The notes below the pieces were generated by a model that was not told the origin of the DNA, made no database searches, and saw nothing but the letters and a program-made list of their open reading frames with translations. A stretch of 64,000 bases of DNA, taken from assembly GCA_033032175.1 (NCBI GenBank), contig CM065320.1:11799413-11863412 (forward strand), written 5' to 3'. This document shows, piece by piece, positions 1 through 9,660 of the stretch. A program made the position numbers and the translations under genes. Each line of letters opens with the position of its first letter. Positions within the stretch are counted from its first letter, which is position 1. The stretch is from Saturnia japonica. Lineage: Eukaryota; Arthropoda; Insecta; Lepidoptera; Saturniidae.

Positions 1-1349
1 ACGGAATATCGCTCTCTAAAAAGTAAGAAACAAGAAAATAGTATTGTCCGAAATTCTTATATACTAACCATTCAATTATTGATCATCTAATAAGTTAATA
101 GCTTATATATTTAAATTTAATATATGGATATAGTGATGTTCAGAGGATGGCCGTGGTGAAAGATATTTTATAATCGGATCAGATTGGATTACCCCATACT
201 AACTCACTCACTTTTTATAACAGTGGCACGGACATAATATACTCATATTTGTACGCATTGGAAATAGTTGAATTATATACTTGACCCAAAATGATAAGGT
301 CAATGAAGCTTATAGTCACATTTAATCACCTCTAATAGGACTGCAGTTCTGTCAAGGAGCATAAATGCAGAGTGTAGTCTTGCCTGAAGTCGGTCAGATT
401 AATAGGTATGCTTTTTATTGCTGAAGATTAAGTTAGATCCTCGTGTGTTAATACTTAAATAAAATACTATGAACAATAGTGTAAATTATAATAAAAATAT
501 TCATAGGCAAATAATTCTCATTGAAGAATACCCGAAACCTCATTAATCCTATTTCTGAATACAGATCTTCAAAACCATAAGTACCAGAATATTAATGCCA
601 AAAGTAGATGTTCTATTTTTTGGCACTACCTACGTGTTTATTTATAAAAAAATATATATTTCAAAATGATTGAAACACAGTACATAATACTGCAATAGAT
701 ACATGATATAATACATAATTCTTCAATACGTAGTACTACAATATATTGAATGATGATGGTGATTTGTATTCAAAATCAAAATAAAATAGATGTATTATAA
801 TATAGTTTCACATTTAAAAGATGCCGAGCCATATTATTTAACCGGTGTTAACTATTAAAAGCATTAAAAAAATCATTACAATCAAAGCTATATAATATAT
901 AGGTACCCATATTTATTTAAACTTAAACCACATTCGAATTTACAACAGAGATACGTTCGCATCAAAACACTGAACTCTGTATGAATTATTGTTGATTTCA
1001 GGCCATTTATTTTCCTTTCTGTTTCCAAGTTTACAAACTGCATACGCAATGAGGCAACACAATATGTACAACTTGTTAGAACAATATTCCAGCTCTTTCC
1101 CGTCTCGTTATTAATTCTGTTTGAGTTGCATTTCTCATTAATATTTGGCATGCATTATAATAATATTACAATAATAACTTCTTTGAGACATAGTTTAGTT
1201 TATGTATGTAATAACTTAATAAGTAAATAACTAATAATAGAATAACCGTAATGAAGTAATTTAAACAAATGCTGTATCATTATTAAAATAACAAATTATT
1301 TCAAATGTAATTATATTAATTTAGTTTATTATATTTTAATTTATATCTT
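1..1349. other. AT-rich non-coding DNA
   Basis: No open frame here has protein-like composition and no splice-site-bounded exon is convincing. The stretch lies downstream of the last visible exon of the minus-strand membrane-protein gene, so it is probably intron of that gene or intergenic DNA. I see no terminal repeats. Confidence 0.5.
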
Positions 1350-1445
1350 CTTACCCCCTATTTGACTTAAGTAGGGTCGGCACAGCAGGTTTTCCTTTTC
1401 CACTCTACTGTATCTACTGTCATCTTAGGGTTCACACCTTATTTT
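1350..1445 (-). repeat. 3' tail of a non-LTR retrotransposon (5'-truncated)
   Basis: Read on the minus strand, this segment ends with the same string as the LINE fragment at 20815-21085: TGTGCCGACCCTACTTAAGT followed by a GGGGTA-type end. Before it comes a short GAGTGG..AAAAC stretch matching the end of the reverse transcriptase ORF of that copy. It is a severely 5'-truncated insertion, as expected for target-primed reverse transcription. Sharing the 3' end with the second copy is the basis of the call. Confidence 0.65.
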
Positions 1446-2287
1446 AACTACATACCTAATAGTTAAAATTATCGTAATTCTATGTAAATTCCATTTTAAT
1501 ATTTTATTATCGTTTTATATGCTATGATGGTTTTCCTATTAAGAATAGTTATTAAAACTTATATAAATACAATGAACCATCTGGGATGTTAACATTCTTT
1601 TAAAATATTGTGTTTGCACTAATTTGGTAGCACAACAGAACTTCAAATTAAGTCGTTTTCGTATTGATATTATCGTATACCACGCGATCTATTGGTGTTC
1701 TAATAGTTAATAAATAAAATAAAAATTAAATGAATTTTTGTAATGTATTTTATTAAATTTCAATATGGTTCAATACAAACAGGTCATTGTGATGAAGCTT
1801 GTCACAGCAAAAAATATTCTCACATTGACTTCTAGGCAACTAAATTGCAACTAGGGCTTTCCGTTAAATATTCCTCTTTATTTCAATTGTAATTATTTCT
1901 AGTGTTCATGGTGCAAAAAATAAAATAAATGGATAATAAGTATGTTACTGTTAAGTGTAATGTAATTGTTCACTACAAGGCACCTGTGTAGAATATCGTT
2001 CGTCTTTCTTCCAGTACTTGATCTCAGCTTGCAAGATTATTTGACGTTCATAGCTACTGCTTCACTCCTTAAAATTGTAGCCTAAAGTAATATCCTCAAT
2101 TAATAGAATATAAAATGTAAAAATATTTTTTCTAGTGTAAGTGGTACTTCCAGACATTAGCGCAAACAAAAAACAATCTCTCGAACTTTATAGTATTAAT
2201 TTAGATGAAGTTAAATTCCAAATCACAGTTAAAGCCGAACACTTTAACAGGTTTAGTTAAAAATAAATTATAAGTACTAGAACTTAC

Positions 2288-2434
2288 AGTTGCCCTTGAA
2301 GTGCCGCTGTCGAGGCTGCTTTGCGAGGAAATGGAAGGCGTTCGAGCGAGTCTAGCATGAGGTAACGACGTAGCCACCCTGCCTTCTGTAGTTAATGGCT
2401 GCACTCGACAGTGTTCTTTTGGTATCAGCATCTC
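2288..2434 (-). CDS. internal coding exon of an unrecognised single-pass membrane protein (third visible exon)
   Basis: Minus-strand exon of 147 bases (49 codons), bounded by an acceptor TTATTTATAG at the high end and a donor GTAAGTTC at the low end. Both edges are phase 0, matching the exons at 8237-8401 and 28789-29040. It encodes a basic, Ser/Thr-rich segment (for example TPSISSQSSLDSGTSR) with no visible domain, probably cytoplasmic linker. The protein continues to the left, beyond this window or in small exons I did not find. The frame stays open a little into the intron, but the donor is strong. I do not recognise the family. A membrane segment followed by a Ser-rich linker is the layout of synaptotagmin-like proteins, but no C2 domain is in view, so this is only a possibility. 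Confidence 0.7.
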
Positions 2435-2539
2435 CTATAAATAACATTTTATTTAATATATGTACAATATTTATTCCATATTTATCTAAAACCAGATTAT
2501 CTAGGCAGGATACAAAAATAAAGCTTAATAATTTTTTTC

Positions 2540-3200
2540 TTTTTTATTGTAGCAATGCAAAGTAAAAGGTGCTTTGGCTGATGGTAAGTACAGTACAAAC
2601 CAAAAACAAAAGTAACAACCGAGGACTTGGTAGCCCATGGCTGGTCGCCGCTGTCATGCTGGCCTATAAGCTTCTTGACAGCTGTGTATAGACTGACCAG
2701 TGACCAAACGCGACAAATAAAAAAAAAGAATTATTCCACGATTTTATCACCTTGTCGACCACCAGTCGACTACAGAACCTTACCATCCCGCTTAGTTAAT
2801 GAATATACACCTGCTAATCCCGAGACGCGGAACGCATGAACGTGCCCTGGTGTATGGTGATAGCGACCCAGTCGAAGACAAATATCGTATCCACACAAAA
2901 ACCATAAACTTTACTTAATGCGGGGTAGTAAAATGAAGTTAAAGCAATGATGACTGTGTGGTAGTGTTGTTGGACATCGCGTCGATCGACGTAGATCCTA
3001 ATCCGGCTATGAGCCTGAACTTTACTGCCGGAAAACATACAACATTGATAGAATTAAAGCATGGTACCAATGCATTTTCTAATGCCCACCTACCTACCAC
3101 CCTCGAGTTGAATATGTGTCACCAAGCACTCATAGCTGTAGACAGCTGCACAAAAGAGCCAGTCAATTTAGGCTTGGTGTGATAGCATTTTCAGCCAAAT
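2540..3200. repeat. dispersed repeat, family 4 ('ATGCTGGCCTGC' family), copy 1
   Basis: This copy contains a T-run then ATTGTAGCAATGCAAAG, GATGGTAAGTACAGTACAA, 'GCCGCTGTCATGCTGGCCTA' and, near the end, 'GTATGGTGATAGCGACCCAG'. The same ordered blocks recur, diverged, near 19930-20180, 33010-33150, 35950-36110 and 36840-37100. The family is probably a SINE-like or decayed retroelement. I see no terminal inverted repeats. Confidence 0.55.
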
Positions 3201-3679
3201 TATCACTTAACATTAGAGGAGATTGTGATCAACACTAAAACTTACTTTTTTACCGATTAGTCGGACAATACCTTTATGAATCTTGTAGAGAAAGTTTTAT
3301 TGTCGAAAGGATATTATAGGGTTGATTATTACGTGAATGATAGTAATGTCTAGAGGCGTCTCCTTCTCTGCATTTCCACTAAAAATTACAGTGAATAAGA
3401 AGAAAATACTGATAAACCCTAATAAGTTTCTTGCCTCGATGCTCTCGATGCCTGTTAGTACGGAGCGTGGAATGAGACTCGATAGCGGTCGGTAAAGCAC
3501 TGCCTTTATTAACTCAAACAACATGCTTTAAAGGTGACCCAGCCACTACGTACTATATACATACAAACAACATAGCCTCAAGAGTTTTTCTCGATGACTG
3601 AAATGTTTTGCAAACCCATGGTAGTGTTTTTAAATTCATAAGTGCCATCTTAGGGCCTAAGATTAATAAAGTATCTATA

Positions 3680-4451
3680 CAGTAAAAGATTCTTATTCGC
3701 GCTTCCTTCATTCGCGTTTACACTATTCACGGATTAAAAAATGCGACCCAATAGTATATTCGCGTCTATAGATTTCTTTATTCGCGTATCTAATCGGTAC
3801 ATACATAAAAAGGATTCCAATATGTAGGTATCCAACCGAATATCCTTTCTAAAGGCGTCGTCAAATGGAATAATAAAAAAGTAAAATATATTTTATTACA
3901 ACTATGCCTAAAGTATGTTGTTAAATGATATCGCCGCTGTATTGGTTCCGCCTTTGACACAAACCGACATCGCCGCGGCGGCGTTTTTGAGAATGTAAAA
4001 AAACAAAATGAAATCAACCTTATTAGTCAATACATACAGAGTATTTTTTAATGCGGTCACATTAAGACGTTCCGTCCTTTAGTAAGAGCCGCTTTGCGTG
4101 TTTTATTCGTTTGATCCGTCTATGGAACGAAGTCTTATTTTTAAGAGGCAAATTGCTTATGTCACTGTGAATATCAGTCTGAATTGAAGGAGCTTTTAAA
4201 AACTGCCAAACAAGAATAAAACTACAAAATTCTTTAAACCGTTGCCTGAGCCTGAAGATAATAATTAATCAATATGGTCAAAAACTTCAATTAAATTCAT
4301 TTTTTTATATAGGTACTTGTTTTTTATGTTGTCACCCTTATAATCCACGTATCCCCTATAATCCCATATAAATTACCATTCCATATTCACGGTTTCTGTA
4401 TTCGCGGCATATTTACGGAACATATACCCCGTAAATAAAGAGCTTTTACTG
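3680..4451. mobile_element. pogo/Tigger-like DNA transposon (non-autonomous), copy 1
   Basis: The element starts CAGTAAAAG and ends CTTTTACTG, a perfect inverted repeat flanked on both sides by TA. With the TA the symmetry is 11 bases: 3678-3688 against 4443-4453. Subterminal sequence on both sides is rich in TATTCGCG and TTCACGG motifs. TIRs beginning CAGT and a TA target duplication are typical of the pogo/Tigger branch of Tc1/mariner. At 772 bp with no intact frame it cannot encode a transposase. A second, diverged copy lies at 7252-8208, sharing 'CACGGATTAAAAAATGCGAC' and 'AAGAGGCAAATT'. Confidence 0.75.
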
Positions 4452-5754
4452 TATTTGATTTTGAACTTATAAAGAATAAAAATGAATTTGTAAAAATAGG
4501 TCACGTGAAACGAATGTGAGCGGACGAAAGCACTCAAAAGGCACTTTAATAATAAATCCTATGTATACAGATGCAAGGACAGAGCCGAGGTAAAGTGGTT
4601 ATGTGGCTTGGAACAGAGGATCAGGTCCATTGGAGTGTTGGTTGGAGAACTTAGGTTAAACACATATTGGTCAGAATCATGTGGATTAACTTTGTCAGGC
4701 AGGCGAAGGCTCACGCATCACTTTAGTGCCTACATTATGATGTAAATCACGGAAGTTACGGATATGAAATTGCGGTTCTGGGGTATGGATATTATAAGGG
4801 TTTTTAAACGATATCGGTTTTGGAAAGGATTTAAAATTATTTCAGATATCCGATCAAAAGAGAAGGTTAATTTTTTTATTATCTTCATGTTTTTTTTAAT
4901 GCTAACATGATTATAATGTGAATTGGATGATATCTATTTTTAAAGCTCGTTTAACCTAATAACTGTGGATTGTATATAAATAAATTATAGTATTAATTAG
5001 CAAAGATTATTTTATTTAAGGAAAAAAGGTCAAATTTTGAATTTTTTGTCTATTTGTTAAGTTGTACTTTATTGAAATTAAATTTACTATGTTATTTATA
5101 TTGGGTGTCTAAATATTATAATTTAAAATTGTTCCTACAGCGAGTTTTATTGTTGTTACATAACTCTATGATTATTACAATCCATATTTCTGTAACAGAT
5201 GTATTTTTTAAGTTTAATATGATATACACTTTAAACATAACTAATGCAAAGACTTGATTATTTGAAATAAAAGGTTAATAGCCTATTAGTGATTACCTAT
5301 ATAAAGTTACTCTCCGCGTTATGTCTATGAAATTGTTGAGGGTTACAATAAAGGTCAAAGTTTGGCATTATTTACCGATTTTGTTAGATACCTATTATTA
5401 GTTTGTTACCAAATAACAATCTGTTATAACAATTACTTGTTTAATATTTCGTAAAGAAGTGTTTTAAAAAAGTTTGCTTTGTTTTGGTTGTATAATTTAC
5501 GATTTGCATTAATAGTTCTAAAACCGTAATTTGTAATTGTAACTTATAAAAAATATTCTCGTTTACCAAAAATGTCCGTAATTATGCCGTACTGCATAGT
5601 TAAACAGTTTATATACACAACAGCCAATCTTAAAAAGAATACTGGACTACTATTTAATACAATACAATACATTTGTTATTAATTATAACAATATCAATTA
5701 ATCAACAAACCAGATTGACAATCAACAAACTGGTTCCCATATTTTGTTCATAAA

Positions 5755-5945
5755 AACTTTCATCCCCTTATTTTCTGCCCTTAAAGTTTTATTTTGCTAC
5801 AAAAAGTACCCTATGTCCTTTCCCAAGGTCCAATCTATCTCTATACCAAAATTCATCAAAGTTGGTTAAGCGGTCTAGGTGTGAAAATGTAACAGACAAA
5901 CAGACAGGGTTACTTTCGCATTTATAATATTAGTTTGGATTTTCG
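5755..5945 (+). repeat. dispersed retroelement tail ending in AACAGACAAACAGACAGG
   Basis: This contains 'CCCCTTATTTTCTGCCCTTA', a segment resembling 'CCAAAATTCATCAAAGTTGG' and a terminal CAGACAAACAGACAGG tract followed by TATAATATTAGT. That layout is typical of 3' ends of dispersed insect retroelements. Related tails occur near 9270-9320, 34250-34570, 53160-53790 and 57740-57830. Confidence 0.5.
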
Positions 5946-6179
5946 TTGAAGATTGTTTTGGTCACATTCTGTCAACAGATGTTACACGTCTTCAGTCGAT
6001 CTACAGGTCTCACAATTAGGTGAATTTTCACATATGCCGGGCGTCCCGTGATGGCTAACTGTTTATTTAGTTGATACGGTTGTCGTACAACGCAAATATA
6101 CATGTATTGTAATCTGATTATTATCATGTAATTTTGGGAATAGGTATTCTAGTGCATGTCAGTGTATAACAGGCTGAAA

Positions 6180-6285
6180 CGCACTTACTTGTAACACGTC
6201 CGCTCTGGCCAGTGGCTCTCGTGAAACAGACGCGGTGCGCTCGAAATAGTGTATTGACTGTGCCTGTTGTGTATGTTTGTCTCAG
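6180..6285 (+). promoter_or_regulatory. candidate promoter/first non-coding exon with a strong splice donor
   Basis: A small GC-richer island (CGTCCGCTCTGGCCAG, GACGCGGTGCGCTCG) stands in AT-rich DNA. It ends in TCTCAGTGTAAGTACG, which contains an arthropod-style initiator-like TCAGT and a near-consensus donor GTAAGTA on the plus strand. It has no long open frame. It could be a 5'-UTR exon of a plus-strand transcript, but transcript data are needed to decide. Confidence 0.25.
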
Positions 6286-6952
6286 TGTAAGTACGTTTAT
6301 ATAATATTATAAATATATAAATCACATTTGGGTAATTTATAGTTCCACATAAACTTCATGTAATAAGATTATATAAATTTAAAGCAATTGAAGATATTGC
6401 GCTGTAAATAAAATACAGAACACTCGAGAGCTAGTTATAAAAATATGATAACAATATAACAATGAAAGCGTAAGAGGTTTAGCAGTACCGTCTTAGAGTG
6501 CAACGTAAAGGCTATTAGATCCTTGAAAGCGGTCAGACAATCTATAGAATTTCCAAGTATTTTATTTCTGCAAGTATTATTATCATTTCGAAACACAATG
6601 GTGATTTGAATATATCGATACACTATCCATATAAGGTCAACCAAAGTCAATGTTTAACCATTACATTTTATGTATTAGGTACTTTTGATGATACTTAATA
6701 CTGCCTATTGTGAAGAAAACAGTTGCACATTTGTTTACAAAAGGACCATGCGTCATTTTGGGCCCGCTATTCAACATTGTTCAACAATGATGAATTATAT
6801 GTCATATGAAGAAAGCTCATTAATATGTACTTTATTCCATTCTGTGGCAGATAAGTTTAAATACAGCGCAAAAATCGTGTTTTGAAAACCTGTTTTATTT
6901 TGATATTAAATTATAATTAGCTGTCAGTTTAACAATTTATAACAAAAAAGAA

Positions 6953-7147
6953 AACCAACTTCAATGATTTTGAAGAGTTTCCTGGTGTATCTTCGAAGTT
7001 CATAGTTCAATGAGGTATCCCCCCCCCCCTATCCAACAAAAAAAGAATCATCCAAATCGGTTCATAAACAAAGAAGTTATGGAATAACATCCATATAAAA
7101 AGGATACATTCGAATTAAGTAGCCTCTCCTCTTTTGTTGAAGTCGGT
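6953..7147. mobile_element. short element with inverted ends ACCAACTTCAA / TTGAAGTCGGT
   Basis: The left end ACCAACTTCAA and the right end TTGAAGTCGGT are inverted repeats with one mismatch. It contains a C-run (7020-7030) and 'AATCATCCAAATCGGTTCAT'. A longer, reverse-oriented copy lies at 59845-60500, sharing both ends. Elements with GACTTCAA ends are abundant in lepidopteran genomes. No coding capacity. Confidence 0.6.
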
Positions 7148-7251
7148 CGTTATTGTTGTAATATTTAAACTTTAAATGTATCGAGAATTTTTGAAACCTT
7201 TACGGAATTTAACTGGGTCGGTTTGAATTATATATAATACCATAACGATGA

Positions 7252-8208
7252 CAGCCAAAGCTCCTCATTCACAGTTTCAGTTTTCACGGATTAAAAAATG
7301 CGACCGTATTCTGTATCCGCGGGCGAAAATGTCTTCATTTGAGGATAGAAAACTGACTATGATAATATTATTCGCTACGAAGCAATCAAATAGATATAAA
7401 GAATAAAAAAATACTGTGTCTAAGTCTAAGGGTCTTTGATAAATGCCGCCGTCGATCGTACTCGCTTTATTTTATTGTTTCAACTTGTCATTCGTCGTAA
7501 TAATTTGGAATGAACAATACGTGTCACTCCTGGTTTGTTCGCAATGTCCAGTAAAATCAAAGAAAAATTCGCTCTGTAGCCGAAAGAAGATGTATCGCTT
7601 AAAGGACAAATAAAAATGCTTGATCGATTATGATAATTTTAAGAGGCAAATTATTAATGACAGCGGAATAATGAAAACCAATCAAAATTAAAAGGCCTTT
7701 CATAAATGCAAAATAAGAAAAAAATACCAAATTCTTTTAACTTCGCTTAATCTAGAAAATAATAATCATAATAATACCATACACCTCTCATTAAATGTCT
7801 TTTATTACTCGACTGCGAAAAAGGAGGGGTATGTTTGGGGTTAGATAATCTACCTATGTCTATTTCTTTGGAACGCTTTGTAGCCCACACGGCTTAATGG
7901 ATTTTAGCATACGAGGTGTCGTTAGATTCGTCTTAATTGTGAGAGTGACGTAGGATATATAATATTTATGTACGAGGTATGAAAAACAAATAAAAAAGAA
8001 AAAAAGAAAAAAAAGTCGTGCGTTTTTTTGCAGTTGGATTCTTTGTTTCATAATTGATTTAAAAAATATATATATTTAATGTTATTACTGAGAACGCATC
8101 CCATATATTCTCATACAAAATACCATTCCGTATTCACGGTGTCTGTACTTGCTGCATAATTATGGAACGTATCTTACGTATTCCCTCGCGAATAAGGAGC
8201 TTTTACTA
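7252..8208. mobile_element. pogo/Tigger-like element, copy 2 (diverged, carries a nested MITE)
   Basis: The left end CAGCCAAAGCTCCTCATTC and the right end GAATAAGGAGCTTTTACTA form a diverged inverted repeat related to the TIR of the element at 3680-4451. Shared internal blocks include 'CACGGATTAAAAAATGCGAC' near 7286, an AAGAGGCAAATT block near 7640 and 'TATTCACGG' near 8130. The extra length relative to copy 1 is partly a nested insertion at 7807-8039. Its right end lies only 28 bases from the splice donor side of the coding exon at 8237-8401. Confidence 0.65.
7807..8039. mobile_element. MITE with ACCCGACTG-type TIRs (diverged), nested in pogo-like element
   Basis: The ends ACTCGACTG and CAGTTGGAT are diverged versions of the perfect 9-base TIR of the element at 25408-25653. 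The interior is shared with that element: 'GCGAAAAAGGAGGG', 'TTTTAGCATACGAGGTGTCG' and 'TTAGATTCGT'. It interrupts the pogo-like copy at 7252-8208, so it inserted later. Non-coding. Confidence 0.65.
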
Positions 8209-8236
8209 TATTATAAAAGTAAAAAGGACAACGTAC

Positions 8237-8401
8237 GCTAGGACTTCCATGAGACTTGTCATCTCCGAAACTATCTGTAGAGTTGTGACTTTGTCCACTG
8301 CTTGCACTCGAAGTCCTCTCCCGTGCCGCTTTTGCCCAGGACTCGAGGCGTTTCTGTGCAGCCCAAACTCCAGGGGGGCCTAGTCCACTCATCCTGCTAT
8401 C
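8237..8401 (-). CDS. internal coding exon of an unrecognised single-pass membrane protein (second visible exon)
   Basis: Minus-strand exon of 165 bases (55 codons). The acceptor TAAGCAG precedes GATAGCAGGATG and the donor is GTACGTTG. An alternative acceptor 8 bases inside would shift the phase, so I chose the outer one, which keeps phase 0 with both neighbouring exons. It encodes a Gly/Pro-led segment (GLGPPGVWAAQKRLESWAKA) followed by a Ser-rich, charged tail (SSASSGQ, STDSFGDDKSHGSPS). It is likely cytoplasmic and possibly helical in the WAAQKRLESWAKAARER part. No catalytic motif is visible. Elevated GC and clean junctions support a real exon in otherwise AT-rich, repeat-filled DNA. Confidence 0.75.
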
Positions 8402-8937
8402 CTGCTTAGAGTCTGTACATCACTTAACTAACGGCACTTTTCTAACTTTACCGAATACTTCTTTAAAACTTTACCCATAAAAATGTTAATGTTTATTAGG
8501 TCAAATTTCGTTGCTTACGTTTACTCATTTCACTGTAATATAAATGATAAATAATTTTAGGATATTATATTAGAAGAGAAAAATATGACATAGATATAAA
8601 TGAAATCATAGATTAATTATTGTTCTCCACTGCACTCTAGTTCTATAAAATGAATCTAAGAATAAACCATTAAAAACTCCAACCAAAATGGTATGTTTCA
8701 CATCAGAAATATGCTAAATAATAGAGTATGCTAATGCATGCCTACAAAATAGAAAGATTGGACCTTTCGAACAAGTAAATCCCAAAATTTAACATTTCTA
8801 ATAACAACGCCGCAAGATAAAGGGATTTAATTTTATAATCATACTAATATATATAAAAATGTAAATGAACGCTTAATGTCCGTATTAAAAAAAAACAATA
8901 ACTGAATAATTTAAAAATCATTGTTTTTATATTAGAA

Positions 8938-9463
8938 AACTAGCTGTTGTCGCAGCTGCGCTCGCGTGGACTACAGAATGGTATCAATCGGGCACACGCG
9001 CGAATAGTACTACTCCCGGTCCCGGTTATTTTAAAGAGAAAAAAAAAAATTATTGTGAGTGATCCTTAGAAAATAGACATATGCTCTCGGTTACTTTTTT
9101 GTAGGTAAATTTAAGATCTACAATTATGTTATACCTTCAAATAATATATCTCTTATGGTTACACCAATACCAATTTTTTTATATTTGCAAGGAACTCTAA
9201 TTATTTAAAAAAAATGAAAGTTTCCTAAGTTACTCATTAAAACATCAGCTTTATGTCAGTGAAGTACCGCCTAAACCGTTTCGGAGATTATCCTGAAGAA
9301 ACAGACAGACAGACAAATATTTGAAAATTTGGTGTTTTGTTATAACTAACATAATTATGACAATATACTTACATACTCTCATAAGCATTTAATAAAAAGC
9401 TGCTGTCATTTTGACATTACAAACAGAGACTTTTATTTTATTAATTGCATAGAGTATAGATAA
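8938..9463 (+). repeat. dispersed repeat, family 1 ('ACTAGCTGTG..' family), copy 1
   Basis: This copy starts AACTAGCTGT, continues with a CGCTCGCGTGGACTACAGAATG block, then 'TTTAAAGAG', 'GATCCTTAGAAAATAGACAT' and a CAGACAGACAGACAAAT tract. It ends 'TTTGACATTACAAACAGA' and TTTTATTAATTGCATAGA. The same ordered blocks and ends occur at 23535-24095 and 57422-57945, and inverted at 26650-26935. Probably a non-autonomous retroelement; no intact ORF. Confidence 0.7.
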
Positions 9464-9499
9464 TTAAGTAGCAGACAGCAAAAAAAAAAAAAAGTCTGT

Positions 9500-9660
9500 T
9501 GTACGGTCGGACGTAGACAAAGCTCGCGTTGCGTGGGCGCGGGCGCCTACGCCTGCCAGACTTTACTACGAAATACTCGACGTAGTACGGTCTACAGTCT
9601 ACGCGCTGACGTGTGGGTGTTTGTTTACACAGTTCACGTCCCAGCATTAACGACTTATAC
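9500..9660. promoter_or_regulatory. CpG-rich island, possible promoter
   Basis: About 150 bases of CpG-rich sequence (GCTCGCGTTGCGTGGGCGCGGGCGC, ACGCGCTGACGTG) stand abruptly in AT-rich DNA just after the repeat at 8938-9463. Both strands have short open frames here, but neither looks protein-like. An intronic promoter or enhancer, or an unrecognised repeat fragment, are the main options. Confidence 0.2.

Noticed and set aside
7981..8030. Lys/Phe-rich minus-strand frame from poly-A/T tract
   Set aside because: It arises from the A-rich interior of the nested MITE at 7807-8039; low complexity, not a gene.
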